Shown: positions 43,285 to 54,133 of the stretch, piece by piece
How the letters are laid out: each line of letters begins with the position of its first letter
How positions within the stretch are numbered: position 1 is the first letter of the stretch
Assembly: GCA_020137815.1 (NCBI GenBank)
Contig: CM035357.1
Span: forward strand, 372,001-436,000
Reading direction: 5' to 3'
Origin: Hormiphora californensis
Lineage: Eukaryota > Ctenophora > Tentaculata > Cydippida > Pleurobrachiidae
DNA: 64,000 nucleotides
Made by a program: the position numbers and the translations under genes
Notes under the pieces: generated by a model
Database searches by the model: none
What the model was told of the DNA's origin: nothing
The model's input: the letters and a program-made list of their open reading frames with translations, nothing else

Positions 43285-43622
43285 ATAGTGTCTGACGGTG
43301 TATAAGGTCCAAATGAGGCACGGAGCTTTTCTGAATCAGGTTTTCAAGACGAATCCAACGCAACCGGAATTAGCTTTCTATCTTATCGGGAAGGTTCGGT
43401 TCACACACACTCATTTTTGGTCATTTTTGCGGCGCGAGCCAATCAGAGGCCAGAATTTCGAAATCCAGCCCTCTGATTGGCTCGCGCGGCTAAAAATGAA
43501 AAAAGTGAACCACACCTTCCCGATAAGATAGAAAGCTAATTCCGGTTGCGTTGGATTCGTCTTGAAAAGCTGATTCAGAAAAACTCCGTGCCTCATTTGG
43601 ACCTTATACACCGTCAGACACT
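43285..43622. mobile_element. 338-bp foldback element in intron 1 of the GPCR gene
   Basis: It is a near-complete palindrome: AGTGTCTGACGGTGTATAAG at the left is matched at the right end, and the arms reach to a short core around AGAATTTCGAAATCC. ATTAACGA flanks both sides (43277-43284 and 43623-43630), an 8-bp duplication with 2 bases of uncertainty at the left. Non-autonomous, hAT-like by target size. Confidence 0.85.
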
Positions 43623-43868
43623 ATTAACGAAATACTGTAGTTACCAATCTATCCTATTAGACTATGCAGCTGCAGTAGTTTCCATGCTCTCTCTCAGCTG
43701 CAAATTTCTCAACTTTTTGATGACGTCAGAAGATTAAACCCCCCTTTAAAACAAAGTTCTAGTTCTAAGACTTCTTGAGAACTATACTGAAGGTTATCTG
43801 CCATATCCCCGATAAAATATTATAAAGCATATTAGAACCCCTATAGCAATTTGCCTTGTCAAGACAGA

Positions 43869-43990
43869 TAGGTTAGGTTGTATGCCAAGCCACACCCAAG
43901 CTTTAATAACTATGTTTTAAGGCCCTAAAATATAGTTATTAAAGCTCTTGGGTGTGGCTTGGCAGTATACTCTACAACCAACCTACCTGA
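43869..43990. repeat. Long-stem hairpin in intron 1
   Basis: TGCCAAGCCACACCCAAGCT and TTTAATAACTAT are mirrored by ATAGTTATTAAAG and CTTGGGTGTGGCTTGGCA, with a 20-base loop. Confidence 0.8.
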
Positions 43991-45247
43991 GAGAACTCTA
44001 ATCTACCAGACCTGACATTTGACAGTTAAGAAAGTCCGTTAAGGTCAAATCACCCCACTCATCCCATCCCCCGCTAAACTGCCTAACTAAACGGCCAGCC
44101 ATATAAAATATTAAAATGGCTTAAAGCCAATATTGCACTGATTGATTATGAAGAGGTTAAACTGTAAAACTAGCAAATCCTCGAAAACTCCTTTGGTAAT
44201 TCTGATTAAGCCAAAGCATACAGGTGGCATACAGGTGCAGCAGTCTGAGCTAGTAAACCACACCCGCCGTGCTCAAACTCTAATTTAACTTTTAATTTAA
44301 CCATTTCATTTCTGTATATAACTCATTTAATCTCAGAACGATAAAAATTTAACCATGTCTCCCAATGCAACCATGGCCTGGTAACCATGGTAATCTTGGT
44401 AACCATGGTAACCATGTATCACAATGTAACCATGTCTCTCCCTCAGGAAACGTGTTTATCATAGTGGCGACCCACAAAGTGAAAGCGATCTTCAGCGGAT
44501 CTCAGGACACTACTAATCATCAAGTACCTTGCAATAATCGACCTCCTGTCCTCCATCCTTCTCTATCCCAACTTCATCTACCTAGTCTCGGTGGGACATT
44601 ACAACCTCCCACCCTCTTACTGCATCCTACTTGGGATCTGGGAGATATACTTTCCCACCACATCTACCTTCCTAGTGCTGGTACTGGTAGCCTTCAAAGT
44701 GGATATGTTGCGGAATCCGTTCAGCTCACTAAATCACAACAGAGTTAAAACTCATATAATCTGTGTGATAACCTGTCTGTCTGGGGTCATTATCCCATCT
44801 GCACCCGTATACGGACTTGCTACGATGATATACGATCCAAAACGCCAGACATGCACCTTCGATTTCTATCCAGACTGGTATGAGGAACCTGCAAAATGTG
44901 TGTTTGTGTCCAGTGCAGTGTTTTTCTGTTGCGTGGCTCCCCTTGCAGCTATCACGGCTCTCAGTGTAGCGATTGTAGTGAAGGTCAAGGAGAGGACCAA
45001 GAAAATGGCACTGCAGAACGGGAAGGATGGGACTACACCGAACAAGGTAAAATTACTGCTTGGTAACCACATGGTAACCATGGTAACTAGTAACCATAGT
45101 TACACAGTTGATTCCTTGCAATGGCTGTCTTCAAATTTTTACTTTCGTCCAATTTTCTGTCGTAGAGTTAAAAATATTTTAACGACTTAACTTAAGCTGC
45201 TAGACGAATTAAGTGACCCTTCCCTAAAAACACAAAATTGATTCTAA

Positions 45248-45405
45248 CCCCTCTTCCAATTCAGTCCGCCACAAAATCTATAAAAGTGGTTCTAACCCCC
45301 CTCTCCCTTTTTCAGTCCGCCACAAAATCTATAAAAGTGGTTCTAACCCCCCTCTCCCTTTTTCAGTCCGCCACAAAATCTATAAAAGTGGTTCTAACCC
45401 CCCCC
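45248..45405 (+). repeat. Tandem copies of the exon-3 acceptor junction, period 51
   Basis: A unit of polypyrimidine tract, CAG and the first 28 bases of exon 3 (TCCGCCACAAAATCTATAAA, then AGTGGTTC) occurs three times with CAG ending at 45264, 45315 and 45366. The real exon 3 starts after the CAG ending at 45758. The copies therefore look like decoy acceptors. They carry no 5' splice site. Confidence 0.85.
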
Positions 45406-45410
45406 CCCTC

Positions 45411-45745
45411 CCCCATAAAAAAAGTCGCTTGGCAAATTCCCTCGTCGCTCGGCAATTGGTTCGGCAACAACAGGTGGTTTGCCGAGCCAGTCGCTCGGCT
45501 AATCAAGGAAGTCGCCGTGTTTTCACCGCGTTCTTACAGAAAAAGTACATTTTTTCAGCACTTTTTTTCAAAATCTCCTGCTGAAAAATACAAAGTGCTG
45601 AAAAAATGTGCTTTTTCTGTAAGAACGCGGTGAAATCACGGAGACTTCCTTGATTAGCCGAGCGACTGGCTCGGCAAACCACCTGTTGTTGCCGAACCAA
45701 TTGCCGAGCGACGAGGGAATTTGCCAAGCGACTTTTTTATGGGGG
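45411..45745. mobile_element. 335-bp foldback element between decoy and real exon 3
   Basis: CCCCCATAAAAAA(A)GTCGCTTGGC at the left is matched at the right end, and the arms pair over about 145 bases each (CGGCAACAACAGGTGGTTTG and so on). The loop is about 30 bases. It sits between the duplicated acceptor junctions and the real exon 3. Confidence 0.85.
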
Positions 45746-45882
45746 CTCTCCCTCCCAGTCCGCTACAAAATCTATAAAAGTGGTGCTGATGGTAGTCCTG
45801 GCGTATGCAATAACGTGGGCACCATTCTTCTTTGCATTCACATGCATGCCTTTATCATGAGGACTGAAATCCCCGTTCCAAG

Positions 45883-48167
45883 GTAAATAATACAGTCGGA
45901 CTAAAATCCCAATTATCAATTTCATGGAAACATTGATTTTAAACATTGCAATGTAAAACTATTATTTTGCATTCTGAAATTCTGAAATTTTCCCATGTGG
46001 TCGCTATTGATATATTAGTTTGCATAATGCAAATTCAATTTTGCCGACTGAATAATTAAATTATGTCGAGGTAGTAGGTTGTTGAATATTAACTCCCTGA
46101 TGAAAAGCTTTTCTAATTGCAATTAGACAATTTTGACCGGTTATCTAAGTTTTCACAGTACACCATTTCCGGTGGTCTAACCACTTAGACCACCGGTTAC
46201 AGTGTACTGTGAAAACTTAGACCACTGCAAAAACACTAGTAATTATAAAGTAAAATACCGTTGCAGTGGCTATTGGTATGTGAAAAAAAATCGTTAGACA
46301 CTGTCTAGTCTAGTCACACCGCACACAGGAGGGTGAACATTACGTCATACACAGTTACACACCAGCCCTAACTGACTGCACAGGGCACACCGCCCCTAAA
46401 AAAAAAACCCTTGTTAAATCCTTTCTTCCCTTGCAAACTATAGGTCACGTGATGAAGAAGTACGTGGTGGGATGGGAACCAAACAAAAAATGAGAGGAAG
46501 GGAAGCATGAGGGACAGAGCGGGGGAAGGAGAGAGAGAGGGGAAAGAGTAGGAGGAGAAGACGAGAGAGATATCGCAGAGAGAGAGGAGAGAGAGAGAAG
46601 CAGAGCGAGAGGATGATAGAGCGAGAAAGAAGTAGCATGTAGTCAGGATGTAGCTATATATATATCTATATATCTGCGAATAATACTCTTATTAGATGAA
46701 GATATAATACTATCATTAGTATAGTAATTAGTCAGATAGATATTATTATAGAGATTATTATCGGAGTAAGACGACCATCAGATAATATATGAGAAGATCT
46801 CTTATAGAGATCGACGTATAGGAAATATATATGACGAAGAGATCGAGAAGTATATATATAGAAGATATATAAGAGATATAGTATTCCTATATATATAGAT
46901 AGATATAGATCGATATAGCATATAGCTGCTATTAGATATAGGATCTAGTCGAGAGAATATTATAGATGATTAGCGAGCTATAGTAATGAGAGATTATCGA
47001 ATGAGATATCTCTATAGATCGTCGCTAGATAGCTAGGCAGCTCTATCTCTCGCAGATCTCTATCTAGAGATCCTATATATATATATCTCTAGTATGACTC
47101 TCTCGAACACGATCTCATCTATATCTATATCTCTATATATCTCTCTCTCTCTCTATCTCCTCTAGCTCTACTCTCTATCTCTCACACACAAACCAATTAT
47201 CTTTCTCTCTCTCTCTCCTATATATATCTCCTCATCTCGTGATTCTATATATCTCTCTCTCTCTCTGTATCGATATCTATCTCTCTCTCTCCTCTCTCTC
47301 TCCGAGTCCCGACAAGCACAACGACACGCAGGGGGCCGCTCTTCGTCTCTATCATATCTTCAGCTCTGTCGCGATATATCCTATCGTTATCGCGATATCT
47401 CTCTCTCTTCTCGTCATAGCTCTCTCTCTCTCTCTCTCTCTCTCTCACTACTCTCTCTCTCTCTCACTCAATCTTTATCTCGTTCACTCAGTTTGTTTCC
47501 AAAATCATCTAATAAAATTAGATGACTGCTTTTACATGCTCTATTACACAACAATAATGTTAAAGATTCTTTCACTTTTAGGCCTCGCAGGCTCGGCCCA
47601 AAAGAACAACTACAGAGCTCGCAGGCTCGCTCAGTAGTTATACTTAGCGTGCCTCGCAGGCTCGGCAGGTAAGTAAAAGGATATACCTCGACCTATCGGT
47701 CTCGGTTCATTATTGTTGTATTTAGAACACTCGGCCTTCGGCCTCGTGCACTAAATAGTAATAGACAATTCTAACCAGTCATCTAATCATATATGAGCCA
47801 CAGGAGACAAGATCATTCCGTTTATCTTGATAATTTTCAGTGAATATAAAACCTCATAATCCCAGTTCGATAGAAGAGAAACATAGTGTTGTGGAGTATA
47901 ATAGCTGCATATTATTAAAATATTAGAATTTTCAATAGAAATATAATGAGAATATTGCACAGAGATAACTTGTTAGGGTTTATCGTAAAATAGTAAGCGA
48001 AGAACACGTCCACATTAACCCATTGCATACTCGTTATCACTTATCCCCCTCCCCCCAAAAAACACCACTGTTTTAACCTACCGCATCCGTTATCCCCCCC
48101 CCCCCACTACCACTGTGTTCTCCCCTCGGCCTCAGGGTTACTTAATAACTTATCCCCCTTCCTCTCA
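45883..48167 (+). other. Intron 3 of the GPCR gene, mainly repeats
   Basis: It contains a hairpin at 46140-46222 (AGTTTTCACAGTACACC and its complement), a GA-rich and then TATA/GATA-rich stretch (46480-47130), and a CT-rich tract (47130-47470). Several CTCGCAGGCTCGGC repeats follow at 47580-47670. Poly-C runs lie near 48045 and 48096. I see no exon inside; the ORF 47239-47637 is low complexity. Confidence 0.6.
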
Positions 48168-48585
48168 GGAGTGTGGTATTCTGGGCTAAAGCATCTCTCA
48201 TGACGAACCAGGCCCCCTCAGAGTTAAACACCCCTTTTATTCCCCTAAAATACCTAAAATACCGCTTCCTCAGGAGTACCAATGTATATTACCACACTAT
48301 TCCCCCTCAGGAGTGTGGTATTCTGGGCTAAAGCACACTAATACACAATTCCCCCTTCCTCTCAGGAGTGTGGTATTCTGGGCTAAAGCACACTAATACA
48401 CAATTCCCCCTTCCTCTCAGGAGTGTGGTATTCTGGGCTAAAGCACACTAATACACAATTCCCCCTTCCTCTCAGGAGTGTGGTATTCTGGGCTAAAGCA
48501 CACTAATACACAATTCCTCCTTCCTCTCAGGAGTGTGGTATTCTGGGCTAAAGCATCTCTGATGACGAACCAAGCAGTTAACCCC
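48160..48585 (+). repeat. Tandem copies of the exon-4 acceptor junction, period 55
   Basis: The unit is CCCCCTTCCTCTCAG followed by the first bases of exon 4 (GAGTGTGGTATTCTGGGCTA, then AAGCA). CAG ends at 48168, 48310, 48365, 48420, 48475 and 48530. The last four spacings are exactly 55. Only the copy after 48530 continues into the full TM7 exon. The first copy has about 35 bases of exon before diverging. Confidence 0.88.
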
Positions 48586-48906
48586 ATTGTGTATATCTAC
48601 TCTAACACTTTGATCCAGAAATATTTTGTGAGGGATGTCCTCCCTCCCTGTTTATCTCGACTCTTCTTCCCTTCGGTACCTCTTATTTCGACCAACACCC
48701 AGGCTTTCACTAGTCGCGCAGGTGCTGCCCTGATAAACGATCACAAACCTGTGGGGAGAGAGGGTCGAACAAGCCAGGGTGCAAGGAGGGCGGTAGGAAA
48801 GGTGGTTAGAAGAATGTCGAGAGTGATTCAGAATAGTACTGGTAGCAATGTGACTAACACTGTCAATGTCAGCAGTGTGGCTAGTGAACTTGATCATTTT
48901 GAGAAG

Positions 48907-49254
48907 GAACACCCAACAGTTCAACAGTTTGGGTTGAGTGCTGTTGTTCCAGCTGATGAACACCCAACAGTTCAACAGTTTGGGTTGAGTGCTGTTGTCC
49001 CAGTAGATGAACATCCAACGGTACAACTGTTTGGGTTGAGTGCTGTTGTTCCAGGTGATGAACACCCAACAGTTCAACAGTTTGGGTTGAGTGCTGTTGT
49101 TCCAGAAGATGAACATCCTATTCAACAGTTTGGGTTGAGTGCTGTTGTTCCAGGTGATGAACACCCAACAGTTCAACAGTTTGGGTTGAGTGCTGTTGTT
49201 CCAGGTGATGAACACCCAACAGTACAACAGTTTGGTGTTGTTGTCCCAGCTGAA
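48907..49254 (+). repeat. 51-bp coding repeat in the GPCR tail, seven copies
   Basis: Each unit codes for EHPTVQQFGLSAVVPAD or a close variant. Units 1-4 and 6 are 51 bp, unit 5 lacks a codon and unit 7 lacks two. The frame is kept throughout, and most changes fall in the last three residues. Confidence 0.95.
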
Positions 49255-49302
49255 AGTGCCGATGACAAGTTGCCAGTCGATGATAAATATGAGGATCAGT
49301 GA

Positions 49303-49868
49303 TATGATGTATAAATTCGATTTTATTTAGCTTCAATTCTGATTGTATAATACATGTTTTTTCGGCTTTCAAGGGAATACCCTATCTATATTTAACGAAA
49401 ATCGCCCAGCCCACTTTGGAAAATAATTCCGCAATTAACCCATGGCAATTATTTTGGTGACATGGACACATGTGAGACATCGAATCAAATCAAATTTTTT
49501 CGAAGGTTGTTCGCTAAGAGGGGTCTGCAGCGTATGCCAATGTTGCTTTTTTTTTAAAAGGTAAAAAAAACGAAGGCTACCGTCAGTACTGTCGAGACTG
49601 GTGATGATCTTACATTGATTGGTTTCTAGTACGGCTGCTGCATACCAAAATTAATGTGTCTATCAATGTGTCAGTATTGGCCGTTAAAAGCTTCTAAACT
49701 ATCAGGTACCCTTTATCGTTGACCCACCCACGAAGAGAGCATTGGTCAATCTTTCAACTTTCATTAGGAAACCCACGAAGCTAGGAGAGCATGGTCAGGA
49801 TTTAGTAACTTGTCTCGACTTTCCTATGTCCTAATGTCCTATAGGACATTATAATTACAATCAGGTAT
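49303..49868. other. Gene-free stretch
   Basis: No gene is seen. Degenerate relatives of the following direct repeat (TTTATCG(T/C)TGACCCAC.CCACGAAGAGAG, and the CCTATGTCCTA segment) lie at 49708-49855. Confidence 0.45.
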
Positions 49869-50040
49869 TAGGACCTTTTATCGCTGACCCCCACGAAGAG
49901 AGGAGAGCATTGGTCAACAAGCATTGGCTGACAAGTGCCAATTTGATAACCTGTCTCGACTCTCCTATGTCCTATTGTCCTATATTGTAAGAGGAAATAA
50001 TTATAAAACCAGTCGAGACAAGTTATTATTATATTTGGAG
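49869..50040. repeat. 170-bp direct repeat, left copy
   Basis: The block from AGGACCTTTTATCGCTGACC to TTATTATATTTGGAG is essentially identical to 53029-53200 and brackets the satellite region. Here it runs into a T21 tract (50041-50061). Confidence 0.9.
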
Positions 50041-50061
50041 TTTTTTTTTTTTTTTTTTTTT

Positions 50062-50991
50062 GGGGCATTAAGCTAAGGCGTACCAAGTCTCATACCACCC
50101 GGGTATAGACGGCATAGCCTGGAACCCTCCGTACGAACTCCCTTGTAATTCAAGGGAGAGCAGTGCACATTGGAGGGCCCTACGCTTGTCATTGTGTCTG
50201 TCTTGGTCTGTCTTTGTAGGGTTAGAACACTGCCTACTTTTCCCCACGATAATTGCAGTGTTGGCAGACGGCCGCACTCTTTGCGTTACCGGCACAACTC
50301 GCTCTGCTCGTTGGTACTAGGTATTAGGTGGCTAACCAAAGAGTAGAATTGAAGGTATAAACAACATCATAAATGAGTGAATGAAGGTATCGTTTTGCCT
50401 TTGAGAGTTTCTTGAGTTTAGTTTGGTCTGGAACAAGGTATCGTTTTGCCTTTGAGAGTGACATGTGGTTGGTTTGGTCTGGAACAAGGTATCTTTTTGC
50501 CTTTGAGAGTGTCTTGAGTTTAGTTTGGTCTGGAACTAGGTAACGTTTTGCCTTTGAGAATGTCTTGAGTTTGGGTCTGGAATCCCGATGTTTACCGTGT
50601 TTTGAATAGTCAATTACATTCATAATATAAACTTTACACAATCTGTGAACAGACAATACGGACAGGTGAACTTACAGAATTTTGATGAATGATTGGTACC
50701 GTGATGTTGTTGATGATGAGATGAGAGGTGTATGCATTTCCAGTGGAGATGAAGATAAACAAAAACGATTAAACACAGATAAGGGGTAGGACTGAATGTA
50801 GCACCAATGGACTGTAAAATGTTCTAGAATACTATGTGGATGGGACAGATAAGAACATTTGTTAGTTGTTACACGCGATAAGCGACTTAGTGCACCAAAA
50901 CACAAGGATTGTCTCTGTAGTGTGGTGTTTAGCAATGTCCGCTATATTGGGAGAGGTGGGTGGGGGAGGGCGGGTGGGGGTGGGGCGGTGG
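50062..50991. other. Unique sequence with a 51-bp tandem repeat
   Basis: Between the T-tract and the satellite array I see the 51-bp repeat at 50384-50585 and a G-rich stretch at 50950-50990. Minus-strand ORFs are open across much of it (50068-50295, 50324-50656, 50672-50935) but show no recognisable domain. Confidence 0.4.
50384..50585 (-). repeat. 51-bp tandem repeat, four copies, open on the minus strand
   Basis: AAGGTATCGTTTTGCC recurs at 50384, 50435, 50486 and 50537. On the minus strand it keeps a frame, with repeats of LSKAKRYLVPDQTKLK. A coding role is possible but not supported by anything else. Confidence 0.85.
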
Positions 50992-53028
50992 GTAATATTG
51001 ACCAAGAATGTAGCTGTAATTTAGTGATGAGACTAGGCCAGGCCCGAGAGACAGTTCAGTGGTAACTGGGAGGTCATGTGTGATGGAAATCAGAACTAGA
51101 GACATATTTGAGTTGTATTTTACTGAGGAAAACAGCCCTTTTTGGTGTATGAGACAAGCAAAAGTGAAACGAAATGCAACGTAACGAACGAGTAATGAAT
51201 AGAATTCTGCTCTGTGACTTGTTAGTGCTCCTTTATAAAACACGCAATGGCAAAGTACAAAGTTTCCCAAATTTAATTTAATGCGAAATTCCAAAGTTTT
51301 GGTCGATTTTGGTCTATTTTGCTGCCCTAAACTAACTATTGGACTGTGTGTTGCCGGAAAGACTGCTCTCTGGGGACTGAGAGATCATATTGTTCTCGAA
51401 TATTGGTATTTGAGGCGGATTTAAGTCACATTTTAGTGAGGGGAAGAGCTAATATTGACCAAGAATGTAGCTGTAATTTAGTGATGAGACTAGGCCAGGC
51501 CCGAGAGACAGTTCAGTGGTAACTGGGAGGTCATGTGTGATGGAAATGAGAACTAGAGCCATATTTGAGTTGTATTTTAATGAGGAAAACAGCCCTTTTT
51601 GGTGTATGAGACAAGCAAAAGTGAAACGAAATGCAACGTAACGAACGAGTAATGAATAGAATTCTGCTCTGTGACTTGTTAGTGCTCCTTTATAAAACAC
51701 GCAATGGCAAAGTACAAAGTTTCCCAAATTTAATTTAATGCGAAATTCCAAAGTTTTGGTCGATTTTGGTCTATTTTGCTGCCCTAAACTAACTATTGGA
51801 CTGTGTGTTGCCGGAGAGACTGCTCTCTGGGGACTGAGAGATCATATTGTTCTCGAATATTGGTATTTGAGGCGGATTTAAGTCACATTTTAGTGAGGGG
51901 AAGAGCTAATATTGGCCAAGAATGTAGCTGTAATTTAGTGATGAGACTAGGCCAGGCCCGAGAGACAGTTCAGTGGTAACTGGGAGGTCATGTGTGATGG
52001 AAATGAGAACTAGAGACATATTTGAGTTGTATTTTAATGAGGAAAACAGCCCTTTTTGGTGTATGAGACAAGCAAAAGTGAAACGAAATGCAACGTAACA
52101 AACGAGTAATGAATAGAATTCTGCTCTGTGACTTGTTAGTGCTCCTTTATAAAACACGCAATGGCAAAGTACAAAGTTTCCCAAATTTAATTTAATGCGA
52201 AATTCCAAAGTTTTGGTCGATTTTGGTCTATTTTGCTGCCCTAAACTAACTATTGGACTGTGTGTTGCCGGAGAGACTGCTCTCTGGGGACTGAGAGATC
52301 ATATTGTTCTCGAATATTGGTATTTGAGGCGGATTTAAGTCACATTTTAGTGAGGGGAAGAGCTAATATTGGCCAAGAATGTAGCTGTAATTTAGTGATG
52401 AGACTAGGCCAGGCCCGAGAGACAGTTCAGTGGTAACTGGGAGGTCATGTGTGATGGAAATGAGAACTAGAGACATATTTGAGTTGTATTTTAATGAGGA
52501 AAACAGCCCTTTTTGGTGTATGAGACAAGCAAAAGTGAAACGAAATGCAACGTAACGAACGAGTAATGAATAGAATTCTGCTCTGTGACTTGTTAGTGCT
52601 CCTTTATAAAACACGCAATGGCAAAGTACAAAGTTTCCCAAATTTAATTTAATGCGAAATTCCAAAGTTTTGGTCGATTTTGGTCTATTTTGCTGCCCTA
52701 AACTAACTATTGGACTGTGTGTTGCCGGAGAGACTGCTCTCTGGGGACTGAGAGATCATATTGTTCTCGAATATTGGTATTTGAGGCGGATTTAAGTCAC
52801 ATTTTAGTGAGGGGAAGAGCTAATATTGACCAAGAATGTAGCTGTAATTTAGTGATGAGACTAGGCCAGGCCCGAGAGACAGTTCAGTGGTAACTGGGAG
52901 GTCATGTGTGATGGAAATGAGAACTAGAGACATATTTGAGTTGTATTTTAATGAGGAAAACAGCCCTTTTTGGTGTATGAGACAAGCAAAAGTGAAACGA
53001 AATGCAACGTAACGAACGAGTAATGAAT
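50992..53028. repeat. 457-bp satellite array, 4.5 near-identical copies
   Basis: Units start at 50992, 51449, 51906, 52363 and 52820; the last is cut after about 209 bases. The copies differ by only a few bases (for example TTGACC/TTGGCC at the start). The 100-residue minus-strand ORF found in each copy follows from the repeat and has no domain. True copy number may be larger, because such arrays collapse in assemblies. Confidence 0.95.
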
Positions 53029-53200
53029 AGGACCTTTTATCGCTGACCCCCACGAAGAGAGGAGAGCATTGGTCAACAAGCATTGGCTGACAAGTGCCAA
53101 TTTGATAACCTGTCTCGACTCTCCTATGTCCTATTGTCCTATATTGTAAGAGGAAATAATTATAAAACCAGTCGAGACAAGTTATTATTATATTTGGAGT
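53029..53200. repeat. 170-bp direct repeat, right copy
   Basis: It matches 49869-50040. It begins in the middle of the truncated fifth satellite unit, so the junction is a recombination or insertion point. Confidence 0.9.
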
Positions 53201-53406
53201 TATTAATAAGTAAAAGTTACTGGTTTAATTGGGTCGAGGTGACTGAGCCGTCGAACGGGGAAATCGACTTCATGATCATTAATCCAGAGTTTCTGAGTTT
53301 AAAATACAGTATAAAACAGCCGATAGTTGATAAACGGGACAAATGAACTTTTAATCAAATACAATCACATAAACTGAATGACAAATAAGATATGACATAT
53401 TCTCGA
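53201..53406. other. Unassigned stretch
   Basis: No gene is convincing; the ORF 53083-53346 starts inside the direct repeat and has no domain. Confidence 0.4.
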
Positions 53407-54133
53407 CATACCACTTTTAATTAATATGTCGTGATTACTGTTTAATAGCCCAACTGGTCATTCCGAAAAATCAGATACAAACACATTAATGTGCCGCACT
53501 GTATATGAGTTACTCCAACCCTCCAGTTTCAATGCTTGTTTAACGAAGGAAGTAACCAAGCGATCCACTGGATTCGATATATCTAGGCGCATATCATATT
53601 CCCACAGTACTGATGTATTAGCACTATCTTTATATCGGATATCTCGAACAGCAACAATCCTTGTGTTTAAACAGGGTTCTTGCTTTCTAACCAGTTAGGC
53701 GTATTAAACAGGGCACATGTTATCTGCAGCGCTCACATATCATGATAATGAACTACATTAACCGTAGTATTATGCACTATGCTGCAGGGACATCACACAC
53801 ACACACACACACATCACCCACACACATGATATTGTATATATGTCGTGATTACTGTTTAATAGCCCAACTGGTCATTCCGAAAAATCAGATTTTTCGGAAT
53901 GACCAGTTGGGCTATTAAACAGTAATCACGACATATTAATTGAATTCGTGATCCTCGGATCAACTGCACGAAATCAGTGATGGCACCTCGTACCGTTGAA
54001 CGGTCGATTGATTCAATAACCTGTTGTTCAGGCTTGATCAATATCATGTGTGTGGGTGATGTGTGTGTGTGTGTGTGATGTCCCTGCAGCATAGTGCATA
54101 ATACTACGGTTAATGTAGTTCATTATCATGATA
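53407..54133. repeat. Nested inverted repeats with a 99-bp near-perfect palindrome
   Basis: The centre (53838-53936) consists of two 49-base arms around a single A, starting ATATGTCGTGATTACTG. The left arm is also present at about 53427-53473. Outside it, 53740-53832 (ATCATGATAATGAACTAC, including a CA run) is the complement of 54037-54133. The layout suggests two or more rounds of inverted duplication. Confidence 0.85.

Larger units (their letters stand above)
42972..49302 (+). pseudogene. Class A GPCR gene, four exons, two apparent frameshifts
   Basis: Exons: 42972-43113 (N-terminus with two NxS/T sites, start of TM1), 44447-45046 (TM1 to TM5), 45759-45882 (TM6, ITWAPF) and 48531-49302 (TM7, NPIVY, long tail). 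All introns have GT and AG ends. Landmarks are GN in TM1, LAIID in TM2, W in TM4 region and the extracellular cysteines. The DRY position reads FKV. Compared with the receptor at 30265, the stretch from GN to the TM2 aspartate has the same length (32 residues) if one base near 44497 is ignored. A second one-base slip lies between TM6 and the end of exon 3, near 45840-45870. Either the gene is a recent pseudogene or the assembly has two errors. The last exon encodes seven 17-residue repeats. A start at 42916 is also possible but not in good context. Confidence 0.75.

Noticed and set aside
44365-44748. Separate proline-rich protein of 127 residues
   Set aside because: It is the frame of the TM1 part of the GPCR running on out of frame past the frameshift near 44497.
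50929-53083. Five nearly identical minus-strand ORFs of about 100 residues
   Set aside because: They repeat because the 457-bp satellite repeats. No domain or start context supports a gene family.
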